Shown here: piece after piece, positions 22,248 to 35,080 of the stretch
Position numbering within the stretch: the first letter of the stretch is position 1
Layout: the number at the start of each line of letters is the position of its first letter
From: Prostheceraeus crozeri
Taxonomy: Eukaryota > Platyhelminthes > Polycladida > Euryleptidae
DNA length: 64,000 bases
Reading direction: 5' to 3'
Assembly (NCBI GenBank): GCA_907163375.1
Contig: CAJQUW010006378.1
Coordinates: forward strand, 186,001-250,000
Made by a program: the position numbers and the translations under genes
Notes under the pieces: model-generated
What the model saw: the letters and a program-made list of their open reading frames with translations, nothing else
Told to the model about the DNA's origin: nothing
Database searches by the model: none

Positions 22248-22488
22248 CATGGAAATAGATCTGAAGTTATTATCTGAAGTTGACTAGAATGGAAATTGAC
22301 TCAAGGTCACGGCAGATCTGGGGAACTAAGTTAAGGCATGAAAATAAGACATGTGACTGATTCTAACCCAACGACTCAACCGTTGACAGATGTATTTAAG
22401 TGAAGATGAGTGCGAATTTTGTGCCACTATAGTGTATTGCATGAAGCTTTACTTCCATTCTATAGTTGTTTTGTTGTCAATTTCTATG
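22248..22488 (+). mobile_element. Miniature element family M1, copy A (8-bp target duplication)
   Basis: GCCCAAAC occurs at 22240-22247 and 22489-22496, flanking a 241-bp unit that begins CATGGAAATAGATC and ends CAATTTCTATG, short imperfect inverted termini. The interior (GTTGACTAGAATGGAAATTG and onward) is shared with copies at 38177-38426 and about 50735-50999. The 8-bp duplication is typical of hAT elements. No protein is encoded. Confidence 0.75.
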
Positions 22489-22496
22489 GCCCAAAC

Positions 22497-25261
22497 AGCA
22501 AATACAGCAAGCAGTACAGCTGAAGTTGCATCTTCATTCAGATCTATGCTTTTATTCATTTGTCGCTGAATGTGTGACCACTGCTGCTTCACTTGCAAGA
22601 AACTGCGTCTGTGCTCCAATCTTAACTTCTAATAATATCATTGTTCCAGGCGCTGAATTAGATTGTTTAAGCGCATCGCTTTGCTAGAGTGTAAACTGAT
22701 TCAAATCGATGGCACATGCAGGAACTTACTAAGTGGACAAAAAGAAATTTTTAATATCTTGCGGAGATAAGAAAAATAGTCGTGCGTCGCGTGCGGATTG
22801 CTGTGAATTCCTTCAAAATGATCCGATCGCCACGATTCCTTCAGATTCGAGGAATTCAGATCATTGCGCAAAAGTTTTCTCGATAATGTTGGGCTCTCCG
22901 ATCATTACTGAAAAATTTAGCAGGCGCACGAAAAAACGTTCACAAACTTCTCTGTAAAACTTGAAATCGTCGGTGTCCCTTTGCTGTGTTATCCGGTTGA
23001 TAGCACTGAAACTTCGCACCATTTGGCGTGTTTAATGTTGAACTGGCTGCTCATTGTTCGATTTCTATGATACACGTATTATGTCAGCAGATTGTGCCAT
23101 TTCATTAACATTACTTGTTCCAATACTTCCTTTCTAGTCAAACAGAAGAAGAGACGACCTGTCTAATTCTGCGGTTCCATGACTGCATAGAATTATCCAA
23201 AAATTAACAGGTTCCAAATATGTTCAGGTTACATGCAGAAAAAAGGGAGTATTATTAATCTTTGCTTCATTCTGTACTATACTTTGATAGATAGATGGCG
23301 ATGAGTGAGTGATGTGAGCGAGACGTTTTCGATTTGCATGAAAAGTAGACTGACAATTTCACGTCTTCATTCAGCCTAAAAGGGTAAGACCAGTAAGATG
23401 ATACATCTGCGACTCTTCTGAACATTTGCATTTCGTTGTCGTACAAGATTTCTGTCAATAATTCATTGACAGGGATGATGAATGTGGCTGAAATAAGAGT
23501 ACACCAAGGAAATCAACTCTCTTGCGCGAAAGAGAAGTAGAAAAAAAACGGATTGAAGTGGTTGATTGATATGTATGCTAATACTATGTAAAACAGTTGG
23601 CGAACCGATGATATCAAAATGAATTAAAAAACCAAACGAACACTTACAAAAAAGGAAGCAAGATCGAAAACTGAAAACTGATGAGACGATACTGAAAGTT
23701 TGAACTCTAAACATCATGCCATTATCACTCATGAGAATTCAGAATTTGTTGCTCAGTTGTGCTAGTCCTATTCCTAAATGATTGCTAAAGCGTTTCTGTA
23801 ATCAAAGAGGATATCTTCAATAATCCACTATATATTTGTTTACAAAGAAATACATTTGCTGCTTTACTTCGTGTAGGCGTTATTTTCGCTAACACCGACC
23901 ATGTCAAAAAATCAAGCGGTATCTTTATGTTAGGAAACGTCAAAAAGAAAAAAGCCATGAAAGTGCATGACATCCACCGATTAATTTTTAAGTACATGAC
24001 TTGATGGCAGGTCTTCTTTGTCGGATAATGAATGATACATTGGCAGAAAGCGGAGATTGAGAGGCACTTTGTGATGTCTGATTACCTCTTTGTTTGCTAT
24101 TCGTCTGACAATGTATGAAATCATTTGATACATTTAAGCCATTTAAATAATGCTCATATAAAGATTGTTCTTGTTGTGTAAAATGTTATTTGCTTGAAAT
24201 ATGTAGTTTGCGCATCGCAATACCAATGTAACTGTCATGACATTGAAGTAATGAATTTGGCTACTACGTTAGTTGACATACTATAATTTTGCAGCAAATG
24301 CGCTGGTCATTGATAGAGAAATTCGTTAATCCATTCCAGACCAATGCATGTTAGGGAGTATTTGGACTTTATCCCCACAGTGGCTAGAAGTGATCGCCCG
24401 CAAACTGCGCTTGAAAAAAATTGAAAATTTAAGTTAACTAATTGGTTAATTAATAATGCAGAGGCGTTGACATTGATTATTCTTGGTTATTTAAAGTAGC
24501 TTCTCTCTTAGAATGTTTAGTCAGATAGTCTGACACGGATATCTTCTTGAATTTGCATAATTTCTCTGTTGTTTAATATGTCGAAACTGTAAGATAATCG
24601 GAAGTTATTATGTATTCCCGATTATTTTTCTCCCCCTACTTTCTTTTTCTTGTTCTTCAAATTTTTTTTTTGTTGCATAAATTGCTAATACAGTGGGGTA
24701 CCTATTACATATTCTTAAAAAACTACGTCAAATCCAAGTGATGATTTTTCTCGTTGAGTTTGCAAGGTATCTTTTGAAAATCCGGATGAATTAATTTGTA
24801 ATGATATTTGTATTTTTCTATTTTGGGAACCCCAAGCTAGGCTACAAAGAACTTTTTTGCGAGCTCTGTCATGCTAACTCTAATCGTTATCGTCAGGCAT
24901 GAGAGGGCATGGACGCGTGAAAATAGACGTTTTTGTTCTATTCATGATTTCTAGCTAAATCTTGGGGTTCCTAAAATGTAGGCAATGCATGCCAATCACA
25001 GACATTTAAATCAACGATATTTGTCTTGGGCATTTTGTTAGGGCAGAGTCATTGGACGAATATTCGTTTTGTTTGCTTTCATTTCAATTTGTATCATAAA
25101 ATCTGCATGTAGTAGAGACAGCTTGTTGGAAGAGGTTAGATAAATGTTGCATTTGGTTGAGAAATGAATATGGAAATTCATTGTGCTACTTTCTTGAACT
25201 ATTTGATCTGTTATTCTTTTGATTTTGTCAAGATAAGGTTGACACTAACATTACGTAATGC
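22497..25261. other. Non-coding; one small inverted repeat
   Basis: A short inverted pair, GGAACCCCAAGCTAG near 24827 and CTAGCTAAATCTTGGGGTTCC near 24951, bounds about 155 bp and may be a small miniature element. No gene is supported. Confidence 0.5.
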
Positions 25262-26820
25262 ACAGGGTATCCCAAATACAACTTTACAACTTCATTTTTC
25301 ATATATAATTTTGTAAAGGAACCACGTACTGTCACAAAATTATAACATAATATAATAGAGTTAAAAGGAATTTTTGACAGCTGAATCAATTCCAAAGACT
25401 AAATACAACTAAAGCTGCAACCATTTAAGAGAAAGGTTTCGTTTGTGAAGGATGGCATTTTTCATGTTGAATTGAAACAATTTTTGCGGTCTTTTGGTCA
25501 CGTGGAAGGCACTGATTTTGTCAGATAAGTCAGCAATATTACTGGTGATACTGTTCAATAATGTCCACTCTACTCAGTAATGCAATGAATTGTTGGTATG
25601 CTTTCCCATTTCAGCGGAATACTATGGAAATTGCTCTAATTCTCTGACGCAAGTGTGGTGCTGGATTCAGTAGAATAGGAGGTAATTTCTTTAAGGTCAG
25701 CCATTTGAGTCAAAACCATTACGGGCAAGAAGGGCGACTCGGGAAGGAAGGGACAACCCCGATGCTAATATTAGGACAAGGACGTTGTTGGACCTGTGAT
25801 GGCCTACTTCAATAAGTCACCAAGGATGGCGGTTTGAAGAACCAATTATGAGTAGAATTAGCGAAAACAGACATACTCCGCATGATAGAAGAAATCCACC
25901 ACTTCATGTACACCTTTGTGCAGCCTCTGCATGTTGCTAAGGATTGTTGCATGGATGCAGATTTGCTCTGACAGACTGATTCAGCCGAAGTGTTCGGTGA
26001 TAGTTATCTCGTGATTCTGTGTTGCTGTCTGATTGAAGGGGGGGCATCACAGTGCCAACAACACAGAAATAGATATTACTACATGAGAAAGATAAACAAA
26101 GAGAAGATACGCGAGAAAGTAAACAAAATATATTTATTTCTATGGCCAACAACGCTCTCGTCCCAATGAGCATCGGATTTGTCCTGACTTTACAAAATCG
26201 CCCTGCTTGCCGTAATGGCTTTGACTCAAATGGTCACTATATGGCTGGCCTTGAAGAAATCACCTTCTTTTACCGAATCCGTCACCGCATTTGCATCAGA
26301 GAATCAGAATAATCAGTTGCCACAGTGTTCCGCTTAAATGCGAAACAATTTGAACACTTCATGGCATTATTGAGTAGAACGTCAACAGGACATGATAAAA
26401 CTTATATAGTAACTAAGAGATTAAGATACCAAAGATAAGTAACTTTCTAGATTCATGTTAACATATCTGATGATTTCTATTCAACAGAATATACGCATTA
26501 TTATTATTATTATTATTATTATATAAACAGCAGCAGCAACATTGTTGATTTATCTGACAAAAACAGTGCCCTCCACGTGATCAGAGGACCATAGACATTG
26601 CTTTAATTCAATATGAAGAAATGCCATCTCTCGAAAAGCCCTTTTTCAGAATGGTTGCAGCTGTAGTTATAGTTTCATTATATAAATTTTGGAATTCTGG
26701 TGTTATGAATTCCTCTTAACTCTTTTATATAATGTTAAAATTTGTTGGTAGTACGTGGTTCGTTTACAAAATTATTCACAAAAAAGCTGTAAAGCTGCAT
26801 TAAAGATGGCCTGCAAGATG
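25262..26820. mobile_element. Non-autonomous element with long diverged inverted repeats
   Basis: Sequence from about 25262 to 25765 returns in inverted orientation at about 26190-26820, for example CCACGTACTGTCAC near 25321 against its relative near 26750, and a GAATC...CACC..CA.TTGC.TCAGAGAAT block near 26276 against 25640. Arms of 500-600 bp leave only about 425 bp of unique centre, with no coding capacity. Arm divergence is considerable, so it is old. A (TTA)n tract at 26490-26522 interrupts the right arm. Confidence 0.6.
26490..26522. repeat. (TTA)n microsatellite
   Basis: About eleven tandem ATT/TTA units lie inside the right arm of the long inverted-repeat element. Confidence 0.8.
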
Positions 26821-28207
26821 AGAGGGATGGATGATTTGAAATAATTAATTCATCCCATTTTCGAGAATTTTTATTAACTTTGGCCGCGTCACATCACTGT
26901 CGTGACTATTGCCCAAAGTGATGCAATAAAATCAGTTTGAGACAGACCAATGCATGGATTTATGTGAATAAAGTTCAATGTCATGTATCGCTACTGCGAC
27001 AATTTTTTTCGAAATACAAAGATGTAGAAATCCAATTAACATTCAATAAAAGATCATTTACGCAATAAGCATACATGGACAATTACTGTATACAGATAAC
27101 TTTGTTCCTGTGCATATGAAGGAATAGCAAGTGGGCTGGTAGTGCAGAAAGGTCCTTTCAGCTGACAATGTCTTTCATTGTTGAATTGGAAGTGAACTTT
27201 TTCTGATATATTTGAACAATTCATCAATGTAATCCACATGGATAAGCGTGCAATCTCTATTTGTATATTTAACAACCGGTTAAGGGTCGCATTGCATCAG
27301 TATATGCAGGGCGAGGGCCTATATGCGAGGGCACATATGCTTCAGGGCGAGGCCAGTGTGAATGGAATTTAAGGCGTCTGTATCCAGTCTAAAAGGATAC
27401 TTGTTTTCCTGTACATGGTAGGTCCTCCTATAATGGGATAAAGCTTGTATCCTGTAAATCAGCTATTTGCTGCTTGAAAGATGACTGGTGCAATTTTGGT
27501 TATTACAAGTAAAAGTGCACAATCTTTGCAAAATCTTAACAAGAGCCTTGTGCGTTTTTATCACATGATAGGACGTAGGAATTCTCGAGAACTTGTTGTT
27601 CTTATTCTTGGTTATGTTTGTATAGGTTGGCAGTCTATGCACTTTGGTAATTGAATTAATTACCAACTCTTTTCAATGACTGTTTAGATGCCACACTTTC
27701 TCATGCGATCAGTGATCCTGCCATAAATGACTGCGAATGTACTGTACATGTATTTTTCGATTATACAAAATTCATCTCCTTTCTTAGTGAGCAGGTAAAT
27801 GTTGTTCCAGCTTTTGACGGTTTCCAAAGTATTAAGTTCTTCTATAAGTGCTGCCAAGAGGACAATTTGGTAAATTGTCGATTAACTTAATGACTTTTAT
27901 TGGAGCAGTCGGAAATGCACGTTCCAGTTTTTTGTCTTTGTCTGGAAAATTGATGTACTTTCTCGTATTCTGCATATTATCATATAAAATAAATCAATCA
28001 ATGAATAAATTTCAACGTTGCTAAGAACCAATATGCAACTATCATTAATTTATCGAAATGTAGCTAATCATCCATCCAGAAACATACTGTACATATTGTT
28101 TAAATGCATCGTTGGATGAGCATCCATCGATAAATTATGGATGAGATATTTATCGATAACCATTACCATAAAGTCAATAAGTCAACAAATGTTCATTTCC
28201 AAAGACC
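26821..28207. other. Non-coding, no supportable gene
   Basis: A short degenerate tandem built on AGGGCGAGG and TATATGCGAGG near 27305-27350; otherwise nothing recognised. Confidence 0.5.
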
Positions 28208-28891
28208 TTAGAAAAGCATACAGGAATAGCCATTGATCAGACTATGTAACAATGTACAAAATGTGCTCGTGCACATGTATTTTTTAAACGTGCAGTTAAT
28301 TTCAATGACAACAAAAATGATCAGTAAGGAGAGGAGAATAATCAGATCAATAAATTTTCTTCTAAATGTCATTTGGCCTTTAGTAAATTGTCTCTCTTCA
28401 ATCGATTGTCGCAAGTCGTTAGCACTTTGAAGGAATCTGGCAATAGATTTAAGATGTTTTGGAGTCTTTGTATTCATTAAGTTGTAGAACTCGGTTGTAC
28501 TTTCGCAATGGCATAATTTTGTTAGTCCCTGTCGTAATTTCTGATATTTTGAACATTCAATCATAAAATGATGCAGATTTTCTATCCATGAATCATTGCA
28601 TAGCTCACATTGACGCTCCTTATATCTCAATCGATTTCCATAAATGCCAGTGACAACTTCTAAGTTGTAATTTTAAGTTCTAAATTTCAATATGATGTTA
28701 ATATAGTTACATTCAATATCAGCATTCAGATATGATTTTATGTCATCCTCAAACAGACATAACTCCAAATAATTTAACTCAGAATGGCTACTTTTTGCTG
28801 GGGATATCCATAACTGACATTTTGCAATCCTCAAAAATGATCGTCTATCGAGTATTAGCTGTTCATCCCATAATTCCGTTAGGCTAAGCAA
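28208..28891 (-). pseudogene. LINE C-terminal fragment with zinc-knuckle-like CCHC
   Basis: On the minus strand a 140-codon frame ending at 28208, whose frame is also open upstream to about 28670, reads TGIYGNRLRYKERQCELCND and then LHHFMIECSKYQKLRQ, giving C-x2-C-x(n)-H-x4-C. This motif lies at the C-terminal end of many non-LTR retrotransposon proteins, after the reverse transcriptase. A second frame upstream (28673-28891) may be the preceding segment. No reverse transcriptase core is present, so only the tail of an element remains. The last 50 residues are hydrophobic and may be beyond the real stop. Confidence 0.5.
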
Positions 28892-31800
28892 CTGCTGTAT
28901 TCGACATCAATATGTGTTTCTACTATCGGGCCCGTTTAAAATGATAATTGAGCAAATTGTGTCGTATGTTTCAGTTTTACAGATAACCCATAAGTACCGT
29001 TCGCCGAATTACATATTAGTAGAGAAAAGCAAAGTGTTTGTCTTACGAAAGAGTACGAAAAAGTAATCAATCTTGTTTTCTCTACCAATTCATATAGACA
29101 CGTGCGGCGAAACGATGGTGTTACCTGACCAATTGCATCATCTGAAGCTCTATGCTTCTTCAGTTCACGGGTGTTGAGAAAATGTGGAAAAATATTCAAT
29201 GCATGTTATACTTGTATTTCAAGTGACTGTCCTGGCAAAGTTCGGTCCGATTATCTTCCCGTATGCAGGAGTCTCCTGCCGAGCCTTCAGAATGCGAGCT
29301 GGCTCGCGAAAGCTCGAATGTAAATGCTTTTTAGCAATAAAGTGTACATGATCTTCGCAGCAAGGTTTTTCTTCAGGAGACGGTACAAAGTGACATTCAG
29401 ATGGAAAGAAAAATACCGTTAATTAATCAGCAACTATTGAACCAAATACCAAGACCATCAGCTTCAAGGAGTTAAAATGCATGTTGAACTACTGCATCTG
29501 TGATTCCTCAATCAAATATTGCAGATGCAAGTCATCGTTAGCTTATGCCAAGGATTCAGGAGGGATTATCAAAACTTGTCTGATATCAATTAATTGATTG
29601 CTCAGTGATTCCAATTTCAAGACGTTGATTTCTTCGTGACTGCAATTTCAACCAATTGATGAGTTGAAATTTCAATTAACGTTAATTGATGGTTTACTAA
29701 TTCTAATTTTAATCATGTGACTGAAAACAGCAATTGGATTGAAATCAATTTCGATAATCCCTCTAATCAATTAATGGTGGATAGTATGTCTGGCTAGCAT
29801 GTGATGTGCTCACCGGGATGTTTTTAAAAGAAAACACTCTTTGTGGTTTGTGATTCTCTCGCCAGCCTGAATTACTTCTATTTCCCGGTCCTGGCAGATA
29901 GATCGGCTGGTTCGACGGAGAATAAATTGGTGATGACTTCAATCACGTCTTGGCAGCTTAACAATTTTCAAGAAAATTTACTACAAAGTTACACTGTGTA
30001 GGGAGGGAGGCAGAATGTGTGATATCACTTGCATAATTTGCTTTACCTTGGGTGTGAAAGTGATGGTGTCATATTTGGTCTTTCACGAACAATTCTCTCT
30101 CGTGCCACTAAGCACAATCATGAGGAAAAAATTACTGAGCAAACGGCGTCAAAACTTCTATAAGAACATATGCCTAAGTTAAATACTCGACTTCATGCTT
30201 TATGTTCACATGGAAATCGACTTTTTCAACACAAAATTTAGCTGTACTTCCTATTTGGTAGGCCTATTTCTTTGTTGACTAACGGTATAGCTGGTTAAGT
30301 AAATCAACATAAAAATAAGCCAAAGAAGGCCTAGATAAGTTTTCTGTAATTCGATTCGAGATTCTGTTCGACTTCAAATTAGCCGACCTTATATTTCCCT
30401 GGTCTTTACGCATTAGCGAGGTTGTGATTATGTAGACAGAGGTATGGTAGGGAAACGTGGTTCACTTACTCGGGCTTGCGTATATCGGGGTTACATATAG
30501 CACGGTATTACTGTCCTGTCTTATCATGTGAATTTGATGATTATGTGCATGATATCACTGTGTGTCTCATCGTGCTGGAGACAGTATTCAACAACAACAT
30601 ATCATATTTAAAATAATGAGATTTGGAGCGTGGTCGCTTTAAATGCGAATTCTCAACATTCAGTCAGTGGAGTATGTCAGTAGTTAAATATTTCGCCCTT
30701 TGTTGGATATCATTTTTGCTCCAGCTTTTCTAAATCTTTGATGTAAATATCATTGATGTTTTCTCGTGAATTTGACAGATGATTTCATATTTATGAGTTT
30801 TGATAAAAAAGCAAGCTAATTAATCTGTAAACACAATTTCCGTCATGCAGGATATCTCAAACATTCTCATTAGTACAATCAACCACAGATGACAAGGAAC
30901 AACACACGAGAAATCCAAGAGATAACCGCTTAGCCTCTGCATGAGAGGAAATGTGGATCGACATCAAATAAAAGTTCTTTAATATCTTTTGAGTTTAATG
31001 GTGGAACTTGTTCAATTTTTTTAAGCTTTATTAATGATGGAACGCATTTCAATCTAGAGTTCTAACCGTGCGTAAACAATAATGTTGATTTTAGTGTCAA
31101 CTCTTCGATAATCATAATATCAGCGAAGTTGAAAATGAGTTTTTAACAAGTACACTTCAAATTCTTATTTTGCTGAGAGTCTGAGAATATGAAACTGCAT
31201 GATTTAAGTCACATGAGTGTGGATAAACGGAATTTATTTGCGTTTTATTTGCATTTGTAGTGCGGTTTTGCATTCTTCAAGCATAGCAGATGGATGATAA
31301 TACATCGTGGCTCAGTTAATCGTCTTGGTTAAATCATCACAATGGCCATTGAGTTACTCAGCTGCAAAATTCCAATGGAATTTTCTGCATGATTCAGTCA
31401 GCCTGGAGAGGGGTTTCCATAATTTGTTTTTGTCATTTTCCCGAGACAAAATTTTGATAAGCTTTAATTTTCACAAAAATCTTGGATACAGAAGGTAAAA
31501 GATGAAATGCAAATGTAAATAATAGAAAGTCTGCAATACTTTTCATCATCTACAGAAGATCAACAAGATACAATAATCACCACATCTGCGATAACATTCT
31601 ATCATGCGAGAAATATTGGAGAGAGAGGAAAATTTAAGACATACAGGGTTCATGAAGTACAGCGGCGCGTGAAATTTTGCCTCTCATGAACTAATATTAA
31701 GAAATTCAAAGCACTGTATTTTTCATTGAGACTATTTCACAAATATCTGCCACTGCAATTTCGCGTGATGATCGTTTGACATCTCGACAATAAATGGGAA

Positions 31801-31959
31801 ATAGAGGAGCACCTATCAGAGATTCTTAGGCGGTATTACTAGTCAAATTAGTGGCAGCACTACTGGCGCACTATGGCGCATATCTCTCGTTCTTCTTTAA
31901 GTGGGATTGGAACGGGGAATAGATCACGAGGCTCACCGCGACTCCTCAGTCGCGTTGCG
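28892..31959. other. Non-coding; one small inverted-repeat element at 29560-29763
   Basis: GAGGGATTATC at 29560-29570 is perfectly repeated in inverted orientation at 29753-29763, bounding 204 bp rich in CAATTAATTG-like words: a likely miniature element. The remainder shows no gene. Confidence 0.5.
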
Positions 31960-32210
31960 GCTACTCAAATCACAATACCACTGGTACTTACTGAAAATAT
32001 AATCGATGCAGGCACGTTGATTTGGCTATCAAGATGACAACATGAACAGTCACGAAAAAGTTTCCGAATTAAAATATTGTGACCTATGGAGTCAAAGGCC
32101 TGAGAAGAATCGTTGCCGATTAGCATGCAGCCTCGTATGGCCACTATATAGCGACGCAAATCATGGAATTCCAAAGCATTATTTTCAATAAAAGCAGGAC
32201 CTCAAACTGC
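31960..32210 (-). pseudogene. LINE reverse transcriptase scrap
   Basis: The minus strand reads GCMLIGNDSSQAFDSIGHNILIRKL, matching RT motif A of CR1/Jockey-like LINEs (usually D-L-S-K-AFD-x-(I/V)-x-H). Nothing of the rest of the element is recognisable on either side. It is an isolated relic. Confidence 0.6.
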
Positions 32211-33128
32211 ATGCCATTAACCATTAGTCATGCTTTATGATAATTTCTGCAAAAATAATTTGTTGAATTCAGTGCCTTCGGCTTACGTAGCCGTTTAGTT
32301 CGTAATCAATGGCAATGTTCTTCAGAGAATTAATTTCGACTGATTACTTTATCACACTATCGTACATTGCTGTTCTCATGATATTATATGAAAATTATCC
32401 CGGAAGCGGCTCAGTCAAAATACTTTCGTTTCAATCCAAAATTACCGCTGCCGCAACCTTGGCTAGGAATGAAAATATCAATTTATTATATTATTAGCGA
32501 AAGTATCAACACTTAACTATCAACCATCATGAAAGTGGGATTGACACGAGAGTGAGGCAAACTTAAATATCCATATAATATTACAATAATGCAATCAGAA
32601 GTAAGTAATAAAATGAAGTTGTAGCCATACATAAACAAAATCGCACGAAAAATGTCGGCATTGATACCCCTATCAAGCTTGCAGCTGACATGCACAGAAA
32701 CTGAGGTCACAGACAATCATCATAAACGTTGATTATGAGAGCGACAGAATCAATTAATCGAAAAGGGTACATATTTCTAAAGTGCTTTAGATCGGACAGC
32801 ATAATTCGACGCAATAAATGATAAATATCAGGAGACTTCCCAGTCAAGGTCGAACAGAACATTAAAATATGTTCACAATACAATATTCAAAAAGTTTCAA
32901 CAATCCAGTTAGGATGCCTCTGACCGAATTGTATTCAATTGTATTCAACTTTGATTTCACTGAAATGATTGCATGTGCAATTCATCTAAGGTCCAATTGC
33001 AGTGAAAACAACAAAGATGCGATCTCTGTATAAAGACGGGCTATTAAGAATGATAGAGATTCAAGCTGAGAGTAAGAATAATCTGCGAATAGAATTAGCA
33101 AACTTCAATGATCACAGGCGAATTGCTA
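32211..33128. other. Non-coding, no supportable gene
   Basis: Short chance frames only. Confidence 0.5.
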
Positions 33129-35080
33129 TAGTAGTAGTAGTAGTGTTTATTTCATTTTTGTGAATATAAATCAAACATTTCATGGATACAGTATTTTCGT
33201 CATGATGAAGAACATGTGCAAAAAATATAAAGTCAGTTAGCGTTCTTGTAACGTATCATAAAAGGCACGAAGGAGTTGTAACGCACCGAAGTTCTTGAAA
33301 AGTCAGCGTAATACTGAGAAGTACGAGGAAGTTTCTCGGGGATGAGGTAATGCAGGATATGGCTCCGGTCACTAACCATGTGATCAAAAAGACGAGCGTT
33401 CAATATGTAACGGCGACGCGTTATGACGTCACTTGAGCATAAACAGCTGCCTTCTTCGATGTTCATTATTCTGTGGGCTCTCTTATCTATTGAAGCCAAA
33501 ACACCTGCCAGTGGGTTGCTTATGCCGACGAAACACGGACAGGCATATTCCACAATCGATCTTATAAAGGAGGTATATACTGTATGCAATTCTCTTGAGT
33601 CTACGAAGGGCTTCAGTCTACGGAGTACATGAAAACGAGACGCTGCCTTCTTTTTTATCTCTGTGATATGCGTTCGAAAACCAAGATTTCTATCGATGGT
33701 CACTCCGAGGATTTTAATGCAATCTGATGCTTCGATTTCACCAGGAAATGTCAGGTTAGCTTGACATGATCGTCGTTGTGTAGCCATAATTTTTGTCTTG
33801 CTTTTATTGATTGTGAGTTTGTTTTCATAGCTCCAGTTCTCAATGCTCTTCATTTCTTCATGCATCAATTGCAATGGACTTTCAGATTTCAGGATGGGAA
33901 CAATTAGGAATACGTCATCCGCATATTTCACCATGTGTGAAAGTGAAGAAGAGGACACTAAGTCACCGATAAAAGAGTTGAATAGAAATGGCCCAAGCTT
34001 AGATCCTTGCATAACTCCAGAATTCACATTATATGGAGCACTAAATATGCCATTTATCCGTACTACATTTCTTCGATTCGATAGAAAACTAAGCAACCAA
34101 GTGACGAACCCTTTTGGATATTCACGATCGACAAGCTTTTGTAATAGGATCCTATGGTTTATTGTATCAAAAGCTTTACTTATATCGACACTGGCTATTA
34201 GTACACCGTTTGTGGAAAGGTCATCAAACGTTCTCGTTGCAAAATCGTGTACATCAATTACGGCCGTTATTGTCGATGAAGAAGCACGAAATCCGTGTTG
34301 GGATGTCCCATAATCCATGACCAGTCGATATCTAATACTGTTCAGAGCAGCATCCTCTATGATAGACGATATCAAAGGTAGCATTGTTATTGCCCGTAGA
34401 GATTTGATGTTCAACGATCTGTCTTTGGGAATAGGGATGGTTATCCCAGTTTTTAGAATAGTCGGAAATCTTCCCTGACTAAGTGAATTCCTAGCAATTT
34501 CTGCAATATACTTTGATAGTTTATCGGCCAATGCAATGAAGACTGTGTTTGGAATATTGTCTTTTACTTTGGAGACTCCGGGCTTCAGCTTTAGCAGTTG
34601 TTTTTCAATGTTATCCTCCGATACTTCAAAATCCCAACGTGTATCATTCATGGCATTTATTGTCTTAACTGTTTCATCGAAGTCATCAGGAGGAGTATGG
34701 ATGCTTTTGAATGATTTCCTGATGTCCTCAAGAAGTTTTTCAACATTGCCATACTTTGCAACAAGTTTGTTCACAATTTTCTTCGATTCAGCTTTCCCGG
34801 TCAACGAGTCAGTCAGTTTCCATATGCCCTTTGACGAGGTTTTCATTTTATTTGCCCATATTTGCTTTGCCTTAATTATTTCGTCTTTAACCTTTAATTT
34901 GAGCTTTTCATATTTTGTCCAATTCCTCTCTCTGTATGCTTCCCACTTTTCATTTATTAGAAGTTTAGTCATGGGATTCATCCACTCCTTCTCAGAATCC
35001 TTCATGTAAACATAGCTAACAGGAATGTTGCGGTCCAGTAAATTTTGCAAGAAAGAAATAAGGAGAAGTAATAGTAAAAA
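33129..35080 (-). mobile_element. Non-LTR retrotransposon (LINE), 5'-truncated, with (GTA)n 3' tail
   Basis: On the minus strand the element runs from an abrupt, AT-rich 5' border near 35080 to a 3' end marked by a (TAC/GTA)n tract at 33129-33144. Between the stop codon and the tail lie about 90 bp of 3' untranslated sequence that include AATAAA. Short tandem tails of this kind end several LINE clades. The expected N-terminal endonuclease region is missing, so this is a dead-on-arrival copy. Confidence 0.75.
33233..35050 (-). CDS. LINE reverse transcriptase, 605 codons, endonuclease region missing
   Basis: The frame is open without a stop through the whole reverse transcriptase. It shows a linker rich in Lys/Glu, fingers with 'LKTGITIPIPKD' and 'LRAITMLPLISSIIE', motif A SVDISKAFDTINH, 'SGVMQGSKLGP', the catalytic YADD at about residues 376-379, a thumb with 'LTINKSKTKIM' and 'KILGVTIDRNLGF', and a C-terminal tail. 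This matches CR1/Jockey-superfamily enzymes that copy their RNA at a nicked chromosomal site. No endonuclease domain lies upstream. The frame runs open past the TTG at 35048-35050 to about 35070, so the given start is not a true initiation site. Its undamaged state implies recent insertion. Confidence 0.88.
   Translation of the reverse strand: MQNLLDRNIPVSYVYMKDSEKEWMNPMTKLLINEKWEAYRERNWTKYEKLKLKVKDEIIKAKQIWANKMKTSSKGIWKLTDSLTGKAESKKIVNKLVAKYGNVEKLLEDIRKSFKSIHTPPDDFDETVKTINAMNDTRWDFEVSEDNIEKQLLKLKPGVSKVKDNIPNTVFIALADKLSKYIAEIARNSLSQGRFPTILKTGITIPIPKDRSLNIKSLRAITMLPLISSIIEDAALNSIRYRLVMDYGTSQHGFRASSSTITAVIDVHDFATRTFDDLSTNGVLIASVDISKAFDTINHRILLQKLVDREYPKGFVTWLLSFLSNRRNVVRINGIFSAPYNVNSGVMQGSKLGPFLFNSFIGDLVSSSSLSHMVKYADDVFLIVPILKSESPLQLMHEEMKSIENWSYENKLTINKSKTKIMATQRRSCQANLTFPGEIEASDCIKILGVTIDRNLGFRTHITEIKKKAASRFHVLRRLKPFVDSRELHTVYTSFIRSIVEYACPCFVGISNPLAGVLASIDKRAHRIMNIEEGSCLCSSDVITRRRYILNARLFDHMVSDRSHILHYLIPEKLPRTSQYYADFSRTSVRYNSFVPFMIRYKNAN

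Noticed and set aside
33843-34313. 156-codon plus-strand frame
   Set aside because: Antisense shadow of the LINE reverse transcriptase.
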